Assembly: GCA_963738615.1 (NCBI GenBank)
Contig: CAVTXI010000019.1
Coordinates: forward strand, 1,302,001-1,366,000
Direction of reading: 5' to 3'
DNA length: 64,000 nt
DNA from: CAVTWY01 sp963738615
GTDB taxonomy: Bacteria > Pseudomonadota > Gammaproteobacteria > Burkholderiales > Burkholderiaceae_C
The notes beneath the pieces are model-generated. The model was given only the letters and a program-made list of their open reading frames with translations. It made no database searches and was not told the DNA's origin. A program made the translations under genes and the position numbers. Numbering within the stretch: the stretch's first letter is position 1; each line of letters begins with the position of its first letter. Below, piece after piece: positions 1 through 9,255 of this stretch.

Positions 1-324
1 CTCCAGTTGCTGATCGGCGGCCACCGCGCGCAGAGTGGGAAGACCTGAGTTCGAGTAGAAGATCACCTCCGTCAAACAGTCTTGTCCTCTGACTTGCTGA
101 ATCACGTCGCTGCCGCGAAGTTCATCGTCAATGTTGTAGTCGATAACAAGCAAGTCGAACTGACGACCATCGATAGGCGCCCTTATCTCGTCGGGGGTCA
201 TCCGGAATTCGAGGTCGAGGTCAAACCCCTCTTCTTCCACGTAGCGGCGAAACGACTCCATGTCAAGACTCTCGACGAAGTCGCGCTCGTCTTCGACCCA
301 AAGCACACGATAGACAAGGTTCAT
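1..324 (-). CDS. Receiver-domain (CheY-like) protein, 3' end cut by the window edge
   Basis: Reading leftward from an ATG at 324, the frame stays open for 108 codons to the window edge. It has the marks of a response-regulator receiver: an acidic pair at E11-D12 (VEDE), a hydrophobic strand ending in the probable phospho-acceptor D62 (LLVIDYNI), and a Ser after the next strand (VIFYSNSG, S91). The ATG overlaps the stop of the upstream ATPase by four bases (ATGA), so the two are very likely translationally coupled partners. No output domain is visible before the edge, and the expected lysine lies outside the window. By inference it takes a phosphate or conformational signal from the dual-ATPase protein. 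Confidence 0.8.
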   Translation of the reverse strand, partial: MNLVYRVLWVEDERDFVESLDMESFRRYVEEEGFDLDLEFRMTPDEIRAPIDGRQFDLLVIDYNIDDELRGSDVIQQVRGQDCLTEVIFYSNSGLPTLRAVAADQQLE

Positions 325-2711
325 TTGAACAACCGTATCGACAACCGAAATCCGGCAGCCTCTGGATCAACCAAGTGGATTGACCCACCCATCTCTGCCA
401 CGGTCTCGCGAACGTGATATAGCCCTAGGCCCGAGCCGTTCGTCGTTGTCACGCCGCGCTCGAAGACGCTCTCGGGGGGACGAACAGTTTTCGACAAGCC
501 TGATCCATCGTCAGCCACATCAATCCGCAACTCGTTCTCTGTCGGAAGATTCATGACAACATCGAACTTCTTGGCCCCGGCGCGTGTGCTGTTGCTTGCG
601 AGGTTGTCGAAGACGATCGCCAGATCGATAGGCTTGAACCGCATCATGAAGGGCTCTTCGAAGAGTCGCCGAACGGAAACGGCTAGTCGTTGGGCACTGG
701 CATCCTTCGCCACGTTGACGAGGTACTCCTGGATGTACTGAGCAATGTCGCCGGTCATCGTGCCCGTCTTCATTCGGAAGTTCGCCTTCGTTGCAAAGTC
801 CGTGACGGTGACGGCCCTTACGGTGGCGCTTAGGGCACGCTCGACGAACTCCCGTGCCTTGTTCTGGTCACCGTTTCGAAGCTGGCTCAGCGCTTTCTCG
901 AGGAAGTTTCTGGAGGTCCGGGCATAGATGCCTGCCTGGTGATGAAGGAGCAAGAGCTGGTCATGGTCGGATCCCGCGCTGAGCCTGGCAAACAGAATCT
1001 CGCTGTGCTGGGTAGACACTTGGCGTTCGAGATCGACGTTGCGTTTGGCGATGCCGCGTGCAACCGCCTTGAGGCGCGCAACCTGTCGGTCCTTTCGGCT
1101 CGCCGCAAGCGTAGTCTTTTCCAGTGCGTCTCGTTGCCGCGAGAATTCACCTTCGACCTTGCGGAGGGCTGCCCGGAGGTCCTTACCGACTACTTTGGGG
1201 TCGAAACCCGAGAAGCTCTCCAGAATCTCCTTGATGTCGTCCTCGCGCTCCTGTGCGAGCGCATCCAGGAGATCGGGATCGATGTCGATCTCCTTGGCAG
1301 TAGCGACTGATGCACCAACGATGCGCACGAGGTCCAGCGCGATGCGCCTGCGCTTGGTGTCTGCCGAGAGGTCATAGACTTCGCCCCCGGGCATTGCCTG
1401 ATCGCCCGGAATTTCGCCGCGGTTGAGCTTCTGCCTCAGATGATCGGGAACTGTGTCCCAGTCCAGCCCGCTGACCACGAATCGCTCCAGACGTTTCAGG
1501 GCCGTATAAGCGAGGCCGTCAGTGCTGGTCAAGCGCGCGTAGGCATCGTTTCGCACGACGCCCTCGCGGTTCGATACCACGCGAAGCTGCGTCGTCTTGT
1601 CCCGCACGTCTATGACACCAAGGACCTCGCGGACACCAAGGTGGCGCCCAGTGCCCTGTGCCTTTCTGTTGTCGAGCTTGAGCCAGTCGTTGTCGCGATC
1701 ACCGTACGGGGCAATTCGATACCCATTGACGAAGAGAAAAACCGATCCAAAGTCGACCAGGTGCTGGCCGGTCTGTCGCTTGAAGTACGCCTTTTTGTAA
1801 GAGTTCATGTAGTGCAGTACTACGCCCACTCCCTTTAGCGGCGCAAACTCGTCAGTCTCCTCGACGAGGCGGTACACACGAGCTCCGTCGTGAAACAACT
1901 CTGTAGTCAAGTGCCTTCCTGAGGTATCAAGTACCAGCTCGATGTAGCTAGTCCTGAATTTGAGCGTCCGAAACACCTGGTTCTCGATGACGCCGTTTAC
2001 GCGGTCGTAAGCGGGTACCCGCAGGTCAGGTTCCTCTAGTGCGGGGACGCGAAGCTTGATCTCGACGCCGCTCTTGTCAAACGCAGCGATCGGATTGACG
2101 AATCGCTGCAGGTCCCTGCGGAGTTGTCGCAGCTTGTCCCGATCCCATCGCTGGCGCAGGCTGCTGATCGCAAGGACGGTGCCTGTCGCACCTACGGTTA
2201 GTCCTAGCTGCTTGCGCATGTCTGCGCTTGTGGCCGCAGACTGGTAGACGCTGACCTTCTGGATGGTGTCCTTGACTCCCTGCTTGCTCTCGAATGCAGT
2301 CCAGTCGACCTCGAGGTGGACCAAGCCCAGGCCACGTCGTCGCGTGAACATGTCCAGACGCCCTCCGAGCCGATCACAGGCGAATCGCCCAACCCCCTTG
2401 TTGCCGGCGAGCATCCTGCCCTTTCCAGTCTTGCCCTTCTTCTCTGAGTAGGCGATGTTGAGCCATTTGTCCTTCACGTCGTCGGGGCCCATGCCAGAGC
2501 CATCGTCCTCGATCAGGATGACTGGTCCACTCAGGTTGCTGCCGGAAGGCAAGTAATCTAGAAAGCTGATGACGACAGAGAATGCCCCCGCATCAATCGA
2601 GTTCTTGACCAGCTCAACGACGGCAATGTTGTCGTCGTTGATCAGGTCCTGGCCAATAACGTTCTTGAGCTCGGCGTGCGTGCTGAAGTGCAGGGGCTGT
2701 CGGGTCGTCAT
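321..2711 (-). CDS. Dual GHKL-ATPase protein: MutL/MORC/Hsp90-like N-terminus, histidine-kinase-like C-terminus
   Basis: About 796 residues from the ATG at 2711; an open extension to 2936 exists, but homology starts at MTTRQ. The first ~130 residues form a GHKL ATPase of the MutL/MORC/Hsp90 type: N-box VELVKNSIDAGA, then EDDGSGMG, then GNKGVGRFACDRLGG. The middle is mostly helical. Near residue 590 a stretch LLLLHHQAGIY could be a phospho-accepting helix (H-box), although it is not canonical. The last ~100 residues are a second GHKL domain of the histidine-kinase type: N-box DNLASNSTRAGA, DDGSGLS, and GSGLGLYHV. The downstream receiver gene overlaps it by ATGA, and a DNA methyltransferase lies 400 bp upstream on the same strand. 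MutL/MORC-like ATPases beside methyltransferases are known from restriction-modification loci (Iyer and Aravind), so a defence or DNA-surveillance role is inferred. The GC content is lower than in the rest of the window. Confidence 0.8.
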   Translation of the reverse strand: MTTRQPLHFSTHAELKNVIGQDLINDDNIAVVELVKNSIDAGAFSVVISFLDYLPSGSNLSGPVILIEDDGSGMGPDDVKDKWLNIAYSEKKGKTGKGRMLAGNKGVGRFACDRLGGRLDMFTRRRGLGLVHLEVDWTAFESKQGVKDTIQKVSVYQSAATSADMRKQLGLTVGATGTVLAISSLRQRWDRDKLRQLRRDLQRFVNPIAAFDKSGVEIKLRVPALEEPDLRVPAYDRVNGVIENQVFRTLKFRTSYIELVLDTSGRHLTTELFHDGARVYRLVEETDEFAPLKGVGVVLHYMNSYKKAYFKRQTGQHLVDFGSVFLFVNGYRIAPYGDRDNDWLKLDNRKAQGTGRHLGVREVLGVIDVRDKTTQLRVVSNREGVVRNDAYARLTSTDGLAYTALKRLERFVVSGLDWDTVPDHLRQKLNRGEIPGDQAMPGGEVYDLSADTKRRRIALDLVRIVGASVATAKEIDIDPDLLDALAQEREDDIKEILESFSGFDPKVVGKDLRAALRKVEGEFSRQRDALEKTTLAASRKDRQVARLKAVARGIAKRNVDLERQVSTQHSEILFARLSAGSDHDQLLLLHHQAGIYARTSRNFLEKALSQLRNGDQNKAREFVERALSATVRAVTVTDFATKANFRMKTGTMTGDIAQYIQEYLVNVAKDASAQRLAVSVRRLFEEPFMMRFKPIDLAIVFDNLASNSTRAGAKKFDVVMNLPTENELRIDVADDGSGLSKTVRPPESVFERGVTTTNGSGLGLYHVRETVAEMGGSIHLVDPEAAGFRLSIRLFK

Positions 2712-3108
2712 TTTTCTTACAACCCGGCGTTGGCACAGAGTCTCATCGAGATGCGAGCCATCGAGAACGAAGCTCCGCTGGTGACCGGCAAGCGACTTGC
2801 AGAAACCCTTCCATCCGCCGCTCGCCTTAGCGGGATGAGATCGCGTGTATTGAGCTGGGGCACGAGGTAGGTCGCCGGTTCCCTGCGCGAGAGGCTCCGG
2901 CGACAGAGTATCTCCAAATCCTAATCTAGCGCACAAGAGACGATGTGTTGACGCGCTGCTTCCGGCGTGAGTTCCCGAACCGAACTTGCACTGCTACGCG
3001 TACAGTTCAGTTACAAAGGCCACTCAGGCCGACGGCCTGTGGCAACGGCAGCCGCGTGACAGGCCAAGCAACAACGCAAGCGGGCTCCGACGAGCTCTAA
3101 GAGGAGCG
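2712..3108. other. Intergenic stretch between the methyltransferase and the dual-ATPase gene
   Basis: No convincing gene was found on either strand. It holds one imperfect hairpin at 3020-3042 (CCAC and AGGCC arms around GAC, with a two-base bulge). There is no T-tract, so it is at best a weak terminator or processing site for the methyltransferase transcript. The 400-bp spacing leaves open whether the methyltransferase and the ATPase/receiver pair share one transcript. Confidence 0.4.
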
Positions 3109-4374
3109 CTACGCGGCGAGCCGGCCGTGGCGCACGTCAATTGATTGAAGGGCGGTCGACACGACGCTCCCAACGAACTGAGCGAGCAGTGGCGGGACGG
3201 CGTTTCCTACTTGAGTGAACCGGGGGCACTCTCTGCGGCGCCGATCGCCTCCAGTCGTGTACTTGCCTTTGAACTCGAACCAATCCGGGAACGACTGGAG
3301 GCGGGCACACTCGCGCACCGTGAGAATCCGGGGCTCGCTGTAGTGGACGAAGTCGTCGGGCAGTGTGGTGATCGTCGGCGCGGGCCGGCCGGGGTGCAGC
3401 CAGTGTCGGCGGTGCTTGGCCGTGCCCAGTAACGCGTTCAGCTCTGCTGCCGCTTTGTAGCCTCGCACCCCAAGGCGTTGCAGAGTCAGAAACTGCTCAA
3501 TCGTTGGCGGTTTGTGCTTGGCAAGCCGTATCGAGTTGGGAGGTGTCTTTGCATCCATGCCGACATGGATTGCCCGCTGGTAGTGGGACCGGGGCCCACC
3601 ATATGTAGCCTCCTGAAACCGCGGAGAGTCTGCGCACGGAACCACCGACCTGCCAACGATCTCCAGGTCCGATAGAGCTTGTCGCACGTTAACTTTCTGT
3701 CCTCGGTCAAGCCCCAAAAAGTGGAGGTGCTGCGACCTCAGGCGGCTCAGGGCTGCGTCGCCGAGGATCACCCTCGCTGTGTCAGCGTCGCAGCGCAGAC
3801 CAAGCAGGAACAGCCGGGGGCGGAACTGGGGCACACCGTAGTCGGAGGCACAAAGCCGCAACGCCGAAGTTGAGTAGCCAAGTTCCTTGAGTCCCGCTGC
3901 AATGCGGTGCGCTGCAGTTGCTCGGCACTTCCGACCACTTCCTTGCCTGGCCTTCACGAACGGCATGTCGATGCCCTCCACGTTCTCCAGCACCACAACG
4001 GGCGGTCGCAGCAGGTCAACGAACTCGCGGTATGCCGTCCAAAGGTGGTTGCGGCGATCGTGGGGATTTCGCAAGCCATAGGTTGAGAATCCCTGGCACG
4101 GCGGGCCGCCAGCAACAACGTCGATGGTGCCGGCAAGATCGGACAAGGAGGCCCTGTGCCTCAGCAGGAGGCTTCGAATGTCGTGCGCGCCCCGCGGGAT
4201 GGCGTCAGGCCATTGAAAACCCGCCAGACGCCCATCCCTGCCAAGGTTGTGCCACAGCGTCTCGAACGCATCATCGTTCTTCTCTACTGCAAGCACCCCA
4301 ACGCCACCAGCCTTGATGAGGCCAAGAGACAGGCCACCGCAGCCAGCATACAGGTCGACGAATCTGAACGGCAC
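3109..4374 (-). CDS. DNA (cytosine-5-) methyltransferase, Dcm/type II restriction-modification family
   Basis: It transfers a methyl group from S-adenosylmethionine to C5 of cytosine in DNA. About 421 residues are read from a GTG at 4374. The frame is open further upstream to 4680, but homology begins at the GTG with VPFRFVDLYAGCGGLSLGL, which is motif I. Motif IV GGPPCQGFSTYG carries the catalytic Cys93, ENVEG at 130-134 is motif VI, and QFRPRLFLLG at 183-192 is motif VIII. PTITT and ECARLQSFPDWF belong to motif IX and its surroundings, and QVGNAVPPLLAQF at ~388 is motif X. All catalytic motifs are intact. No restriction endonuclease or Vsr gene is visible nearby, so it is either an orphan or its partner is unconventional. 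No good ribosome site precedes the GTG. The target sequence cannot be read from the protein. Confidence 0.92.
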   Translation of the reverse strand: MPFRFVDLYAGCGGLSLGLIKAGGVGVLAVEKNDDAFETLWHNLGRDGRLAGFQWPDAIPRGAHDIRSLLLRHRASLSDLAGTIDVVAGGPPCQGFSTYGLRNPHDRRNHLWTAYREFVDLLRPPVVVLENVEGIDMPFVKARQGSGRKCRATAAHRIAAGLKELGYSTSALRLCASDYGVPQFRPRLFLLGLRCDADTARVILGDAALSRLRSQHLHFLGLDRGQKVNVRQALSDLEIVGRSVVPCADSPRFQEATYGGPRSHYQRAIHVGMDAKTPPNSIRLAKHKPPTIEQFLTLQRLGVRGYKAAAELNALLGTAKHRRHWLHPGRPAPTITTLPDDFVHYSEPRILTVRECARLQSFPDWFEFKGKYTTGGDRRRRECPRFTQVGNAVPPLLAQFVGSVVSTALQSIDVRHGRLAA

Positions 4375-4686
4375 GGATAGCGGACACAGTAGAAGAACAA
4401 GCGCCAGGCGATCGCAACGCCACCGCGAACGCCAGGCGCCCCAGCGAATCTGTCGCGCAGAAGTAACGCAACTTTGGCGAGCACGCCGCTCCTCAAGAGG
4501 TCCTGATCGTCGGAGGGAGCTCCGCACCGTGCATTGAGTGTTGCCTTGTGCGGTGAACCGGAGCTCCAGAAGCAGGCGACGAGTGTTGGCTCCCCGCCGC
4601 ACATCACAGACACCGCCGGAACGAAGGCCATCGAGTGGGGACGAAGGCAAGATGAACGCCGCACCATTGCTGGCTTCCACGCCAGC
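4375..4686. other. Intergenic stretch upstream of the methyltransferase
   Basis: This lies between the methyltransferase start and the VOC gene stop; both genes run leftward. No gene, repeat or clear promoter is recognised. It probably contains the right boundary of the lower-GC block, since codon use and GC on its right match the rest of the window. There is no tRNA, integrase or obvious direct repeat to mark an insertion point. Confidence 0.35.
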
Positions 4687-5167
4687 TCAGCCCCGCCGTG
4701 CCGCCTCGATCGCGGCGATGTCGATCTTCTTCATCGTCATCATCGCGTCGAACGCGCGCTTGGCCGCCGCCGGGTCGGGGTCGGCGATCGCGGCGATGAG
4801 CGCACGCGGCGTGATCTGCCACGACACGCCCCACTTGTCCTTGCACCAGCCGCATGCGCTCTCCTGGCCGCCGTTGCCGACGATCGCGTTCCACAAGCGG
4901 TCGGTTTCGGCCTGGTCGTCGGTCGCGATCTGGAACGAGAACGCCTCGTTGTGCTTGAACGCCGGGCCGCCGTTGAGCCCGAGGCAGGGAATGCCGCACG
5001 ACGGTGAACTCGACCGTCAGGACGTCGCCCTGCTTGCCGTCGGGAAAGTCGCCCGGCGCGCGATGAATCGCGCCCACTGCGCTGTCGGGGAAGGTCTTGG
5101 CATAGAACCGGGCCGCGGCCTCGGCGTCGCCGTCGTACCAAAGGCAGATCGTGTTCTTGGCGGTCAC
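4687..5167 (-). CDS. VOC-superfamily (PhnB / 3-demethylubiquinone methyltransferase-like) protein, frameshifted
   Basis: The N-terminal part (MTAKNTICLWYDGDAEAA...) runs in one frame to EFTVV near 4998. The rest (GIPCLGLNGGP, then WNAIVGNGG, ESACGWCKDKWGVSWQITP, AFDAMMTMKKIDI) continues in another frame to the stop at 4687. One surplus base near 4996-5000 explains the break, and removing it gives a normal ~159-residue PhnB-like VOC protein. The typical glyoxalase-fold features are present, including the WGVSWQI strand and the Met/Lys-rich C-terminal helix. Its substrate is unknown. Members of this family are often annotated as methyltransferases without biochemical proof. The single clean slip suggests a sequencing error rather than a dead gene. 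Confidence 0.75.
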
Positions 5168-5470
5168 GTCGGTTCTCTTTTCGAGCGATCAGGGCAGTCG
5201 AGCATCGGCGCCCTTGACGATACGACGATCGGGTGAGACCGTTTTCGACATCGACCGTGGCGCGGCTGAGAGCGGCAGACGTGCGTCGTGAAGACGTTTC
5301 GACGGTAGGCGGTGCCGGCGTGCCACGTTAGGGGGGCGTGCTCCCGATCGACGATTTGGCGAGAGGATTCACCATGCGCGTCGGCGAGCGCGACCGCACT
5401 GCATCGGCCGGACCCGGATCGGCGCAGCCGGGGCCATGACGTGCCCGGCAACCGCATGGAGGACCAATGG
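5168..5470. other. Divergent intergenic region
   Basis: This separates the leftward VOC gene from the rightward membrane-protein gene and should hold both promoters. I see no clear -10/-35 pair, operator or repeat. A rightward reading frame extends back to 5312 but has no family-like residues and no ribosome site, so the gene start is placed at 5471. Confidence 0.35.
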
Positions 5471-6772
5471 ATGGAACCTACTTCCGCCTCCTCTACTTCG
5501 ACCAAATCTTGGCTGCGCGTGCAGACGCTCGTGGTCACCGCACCGCCGTGGCTGGCTGCCCTTGCGGTCAGCGTCTTCACGAATGGGGCACCCTCCCTCA
5601 GTTGGTGGCCTGCGCTGGCCGTTCTCGTCGCTTTCGTCGCCTCGCTGGCCTTGCTCTGGCTGGTTCACCAGTACGAGCGATGGTTTCTCGCCGTGGCCGA
5701 GAAGCACGTCCGGAAGATCAAGCATCGGGGGGACCTGGTTCACCTCGCCAGAATCCTGCATGGCGCTGGAGCAAGCGCGACGAAAGACACGCTCGACGCC
5801 TTCTCCAAGGTCCGCGACCACCTTCAGGACAGCATCGACGAGGAGTACAAGAACGTCGGCTTGCGGGTCACGTGGATGCTGGCCGGCCAGGCCTTCATGC
5901 TGGCCCCTCTGACCACCATCGCGACATCGAGTGCTCTGAACGATCGGCAACGACTGTGGATCATCGGCGCGATCTGCCTGTGTGCGGCGATGGTGTCGCT
6001 GGTGCTGACGTGGGGCGCGATGCTGGGCCACGCCTACATCAACGACATGCGAAGTCTGCGTGACCATGCCGAGAAAGAACTGCACTTCCGGTTCGGTGTC
6101 CCGGCGTCCGGTGTCGCACATGACTCGGGCCTGCACGAGCTGGAGCACTCGGCCAGCCGCTACCTTCCGCTGCTCTTCTACTGTTTCTGGGTGGTCATGC
6201 TGCCGCTCGTGCCGCTGCTTCAGACCATCCCGCAGAGCCCGAAGTGCTGCGCCGCGTGTCCGTCGTGTCCTACGCCACCTCCGGGTCCTGTCGGCGGCTC
6301 GGCGTGGTTGTTCGAGGGGCGCACCGTTCCCTTCCCTCGGGGCGAAGCCGAATATCCAGGCAAGGGTTCTGCGCAGGAACGCGCAGGTTGTCCGACGATT
6401 GACACGGCACGCGCGCGGGTCGAGGGTTTTGTGCAGACGTGGATGCGCCGGCCTGACCCCCGGACATCGGACGTCCTCATGATCATCGGCGGGACCGATC
6501 GGGCATCGATCGAGCAACCGCGTGGGCGGGAAGAGGATCCTAACCTGGCGCTGTCGAGGCGGCGCGCCGACGAGGTGCTGCGCCTGCTGGCAGACGCCAC
6601 GGCCGCCCTGGCGCCCGAGCACCGCATCGCGGTTGATCGGGTCGATCGGGTGATGGTTCTGGTGACAGGCCCAGGCAGCAAGGGCCCGGCCAATCCGAAG
6701 ATTCGAAAGGGCCAGTGCGGCGACCAGGACGAGGAGCGCACGGTGCAACTGTGGTACCAGTCAGCGCGTTGA
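5471..6772 (+). CDS. Inner-membrane protein with a C-terminal OmpA-like domain
   Basis: The start at 5471 is chosen because GGAGG sits 8 bases upstream, giving ~433 residues. Two hydrophobic segments occupy about residues 20-65, followed by a soluble stretch (HVRKIKHRGDLVHLARILHG...) and two to three more segments at ~150-205 and ~235-260. After the last one comes a Cys/Pro-rich linker (CCAACPSCP then TPPPGP). The C-terminal ~140 residues resemble an OmpA/MotB peptidoglycan-binding fold. GRTVPFPRGEA looks like the first strand, MIIGGTDRA like the usual G-H-T-D turn, LALSRRRADEV like the conserved N-x-x-LSxxRAxxV helix, and TGPGSKGPANP like the following loop. The role is unknown; a cell-wall-anchored membrane protein is inferred. 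Confidence 0.65.
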   Translation: MEPTSASSTSTKSWLRVQTLVVTAPPWLAALAVSVFTNGAPSLSWWPALAVLVAFVASLALLWLVHQYERWFLAVAEKHVRKIKHRGDLVHLARILHGAGASATKDTLDAFSKVRDHLQDSIDEEYKNVGLRVTWMLAGQAFMLAPLTTIATSSALNDRQRLWIIGAICLCAAMVSLVLTWGAMLGHAYINDMRSLRDHAEKELHFRFGVPASGVAHDSGLHELEHSASRYLPLLFYCFWVVMLPLVPLLQTIPQSPKCCAACPSCPTPPPGPVGGSAWLFEGRTVPFPRGEAEYPGKGSAQERAGCPTIDTARARVEGFVQTWMRRPDPRTSDVLMIIGGTDRASIEQPRGREEDPNLALSRRRADEVLRLLADATAALAPEHRIAVDRVDRVMVLVTGPGSKGPANPKIRKGQCGDQDEERTVQLWYQSAR

Positions 6773-6816
6773 CGGCCTGCTCGTGCCCCGTGGCGAGTGC
6801 CGCCGCGAGTCAGTGC

Positions 6817-7686
6817 TCAATGCCCATGCACGACCATCTCATGCGGCAACCCCAGCGCCCGCTCGATCCCCCCGCGGTCGATCCACTCGCGCGTGCTGTC
6901 GCGCGCACGGTCGATCAGGCTGCCGCAGGCCGAGTAGTCGTAGGTCGAGGTGTCGACCGGGCACAGCGGCGGCACGACGTGCAAAGCGACCTGTGGCGCG
7001 TAGCGTTCGATGTCCTGCACGAGCTGGCGCGCCACCAGCAGCGACAGCGCGTGCAGCGCCTGCGCGATCGGGGTCGTCGGCGGGCGCTTCAGCGCGCAGG
7101 CGAAGCCGGTGGGCAGCACGAAGAGGCGCCGCGCGCCCAGGCGGATCGCCGCGGCGATGGGCGTGTTGGCGCACACGCCGCCGTCGATGAGCTCGCGCCC
7201 GTCGATGCGCACCGGCGGGAACACGCCGGGGATCGCGGTGCTGGCCAGCACCGCGTCGATGACGGGCCCCGATGAGATCAGCACTTCGGTGCCGAGCTGC
7301 TGGTCGGTGGCGACGATGTGCAGCGGCACGCGGGCTTGCTCGATCGTGCGGTAGGGCAGGTGCTGTTCGAGCAGCCGGCGCAGGCCCGTCGGCTCGACCA
7401 TGTGGGCGGCCTGGCCGCCTCGCAGGACGAGCCACAGCAGTTCACGCAGCCCCATCGGCATGATGTCGCGGCGCCGGATGCGGCGCCAGACCTGCTCGAG
7501 CCCTTCGACGCCACGCGTCGTGGGGTCGGCCGCGAAGTACGCGCCGTTGATCGCGCCGGCCGACGAACCGACGATCACGTCGGGCGTGATCCCCGCGGCC
7601 GCCAGGCCGTGCAGCATGCCCACTTCGACGGCGCCCAGGCTGCCGCCGCCGGCGAGGACGAAGGCGGTCTTCGGTGTGGGGCTCAT
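6817..7686 (-). CDS. Patatin-like phospholipase family protein
   Basis: 289 residues. The patatin catalytic features are complete: the oxyanion loop GGGSLG (13-18), the nucleophile elbow GSSAG (Ser42) and the DGG motif (Asp168). This is therefore a predicted Ser-Asp dyad lipid acyl hydrolase of the RssA/YchK-like bacterial group. There is no signal peptide, so it is probably cytosolic or peripheral at the inner membrane. It lies just downstream of the flavin disulfide oxidoreductase gene on the same strand, separated by about 60 bp that contain a 13-bp tandem repeat. Confidence 0.9.
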   Translation of the reverse strand: MSPTPKTAFVLAGGGSLGAVEVGMLHGLAAAGITPDVIVGSSAGAINGAYFAADPTTRGVEGLEQVWRRIRRRDIMPMGLRELLWLVLRGGQAAHMVEPTGLRRLLEQHLPYRTIEQARVPLHIVATDQQLGTEVLISSGPVIDAVLASTAIPGVFPPVRIDGRELIDGGVCANTPIAAAIRLGARRLFVLPTGFACALKRPPTTPIAQALHALSLLVARQLVQDIERYAPQVALHVVPPLCPVDTSTYDYSACGSLIDRARDSTREWIDRGGIERALGLPHEMVVHGH

Positions 7687-7704
7687 CGCGATGCCTCATG
7701 CGAC

Positions 7705-7740
7705 CACGTCACGCGATCACGTCACGCGATCACGTCACGC
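7705..7740. repeat. 13-bp tandem repeat, three copies
   Basis: The unit CACGTCACGCGAT is repeated from 7705 to 7740; the third copy lacks its last bases. It lies between the patatin start and the true stop of the oxidoreductase gene. The 13-bp period distinguishes it from the 11-bp-phased GTGA boxes seen elsewhere in the window. Confidence 0.8.
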
Positions 7741-7747
7741 GTCCGCG

Positions 7748-9206
7748 TCATGCCGCTGCCGCCTCGAGCGGCCGCAAGTCGGCAAGCAGCGTCGGGATCA
7801 ATTCGCTCACCGTCGGATGAATGTGCACGCGTGCGGCGGATCACGTCGACCGACGCGCCGGCCGCCATCACGTCGAGCAGCGAGTGGACGACCTCGTCGC
7901 CTTCGATGCACAACAGCGCCGCGCCCAGGATGTGTTGGCTTTCGGCGTCGACGATCACCTCCATGAAGCCCTGCGTCTCGCCGCGCTCGCGTGCGCGGCC
8001 CACGCGCGTCATCGGCATCGTGCCGATCAACGCCGCGCGGCCGGTTTGCAGCACCTGCGCGCGCGTCATGCCGATGCGCGCCAGCGGCGGGTCGGTGAAG
8101 AGCGCATAACACGCGATACGGTCGCCCACACGGCGCGACTCGCCTTGCAGCAGGTTCGCGGCGACGATCTCGTAGTCGTTGTACGAGGTGTGGGTGAACG
8201 CGCCGCGGCCGTTGGCGTCGCCCAGCGCCCAGACGCCGTCGACGTTCGTGCGCAGCTGGTCGTCGACCGTGATGAAGCCGCGCGCGTCGGTCGCGATGCC
8301 GGCGGCATCGAGCCCGAGGTCGTCGGTGTTGGCGCGCCGGCCGACGGCGGCGAGCAAGTGGCTGCCTTCGACGTGGTGGCTGCGGCCTTCGCCGTCCACG
8401 GTGTCGAGCACGAACCCCGCGCCGCCTGACGACCGTGCCAAGCGCGTGTCACGCGCGCCCAGCACGAAGCGCACGCCTTCGCCCGCGAGCATCGACTGCA
8501 CCGCGCGCGACACGTGCTCGTCTTCGCGCGCGATCAGCCGCGGCGCGAATTCCACGACCGTTACCTCGGCGCCGAAGCGGCGATAGACCTGCGCGAACTC
8601 GAGCCCGATGTAGCTGCCGCCGGCGATGACCAGGTGCCGCGGCAGCACGTCCAGGTCCATCACCGAGCTGTTGGTCAGCGCTGTCACGTCGGCGATGCCG
8701 GGCCAGTCGGGCAGCAGCGCGCGGCCGCCGGTATTGACGAAGATATGCGGGGCCTCGAGAACTTCGCCGTCCGCCGCTTCTTCGCCCCATGCGCCGTCGA
8801 CAGGGCGGTTCTCCACCGCCATCGCATGCGGCCCGACGAAACGCGCGTGCCCATGCACGAGCCGCAGGCCGTTCGTACCGCCGAGCCACTTGGTCAGGTT
8901 CGCGACCGACTGCCCGACCACTGCGTCCTTGCGCGCCTTCACCGCCTTCATGTCGACACTGACCGTGCCGTCGATGCGCACGCCGAAGTCGGCTGCGCGG
9001 CGTGCGATGTGCGCAGCACGCGCGCTGGCCACCAGCGTCTTGGTCGGCATGCAGCCGTCGTTGACGCAGGTGCCGCCCAGGCGACGGCGTTCGACCAGCG
9101 CCACGCGCTTGCCGGCGTCGACCAGTCGTGCCGCGAGCGAAGGGCCGGCCTGGCCGCTGCCGATCACGATGGCGTCGTAGGAGGAGGTGCGGCGCGGGCT
9201 GTTCAT
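7748..9206 (-). CDS. FAD-dependent pyridine nucleotide-disulfide oxidoreductase (mercuric reductase-like), frameshifted near its 3' end
   Basis: The N-terminal FAD loop is IVIGSGQAGPSLA, the redox disulfide GGTCVNDGC is Cys47/Cys52, the NAD(P)-binding fold is IAGGSYIGLEFAQVY, and the second FAD motif is VWALGDANGRGAFTH. The catalytic C-terminal tail HIHPTVSELIPTLL is present only after removing one surplus base near 7829-7831. The uncorrected frame runs on with unrelated sequence to 7722. The corrected protein is about 485 residues, normal for the mercuric reductase/dihydrolipoamide dehydrogenase superfamily. There is no N-terminal heavy-metal domain and no mer operon around it, so its disulfide or quinone substrate is unknown. 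The slip probably reflects a sequencing error. Confidence 0.85.
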
Positions 9207-9255
9207 GGCGGCGTTCCTCGTCGAGGGTGGATGCCTTCATCATGCGCCGCACGCG

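Noticed and set aside
82..417. Rightward 111-codon reading frame at the left edge
   Set aside because: It is antisense to the receiver protein and the ATPase 3' end, both of which have clear family motifs. It has no ribosome site and no family-like residues.
3020..3042. Intrinsic terminator after the methyltransferase gene
   Set aside because: The stem is bulged and no T-run follows in either direction, so it is only mentioned in the intergenic entry.
5369..6748. Long leftward reading frame opposite the OmpA-like membrane protein
   Set aside because: It is an antisense shadow from high GC at third codon positions. Its composition is Arg/His-rich and no domain is recognisable.
7705..7740. 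Further GTGA regulator box upstream of the patatin gene
   Set aside because: The half-sites recur at 13-bp (5+8) spacing, not 11, so helical phasing does not fit the other boxes.
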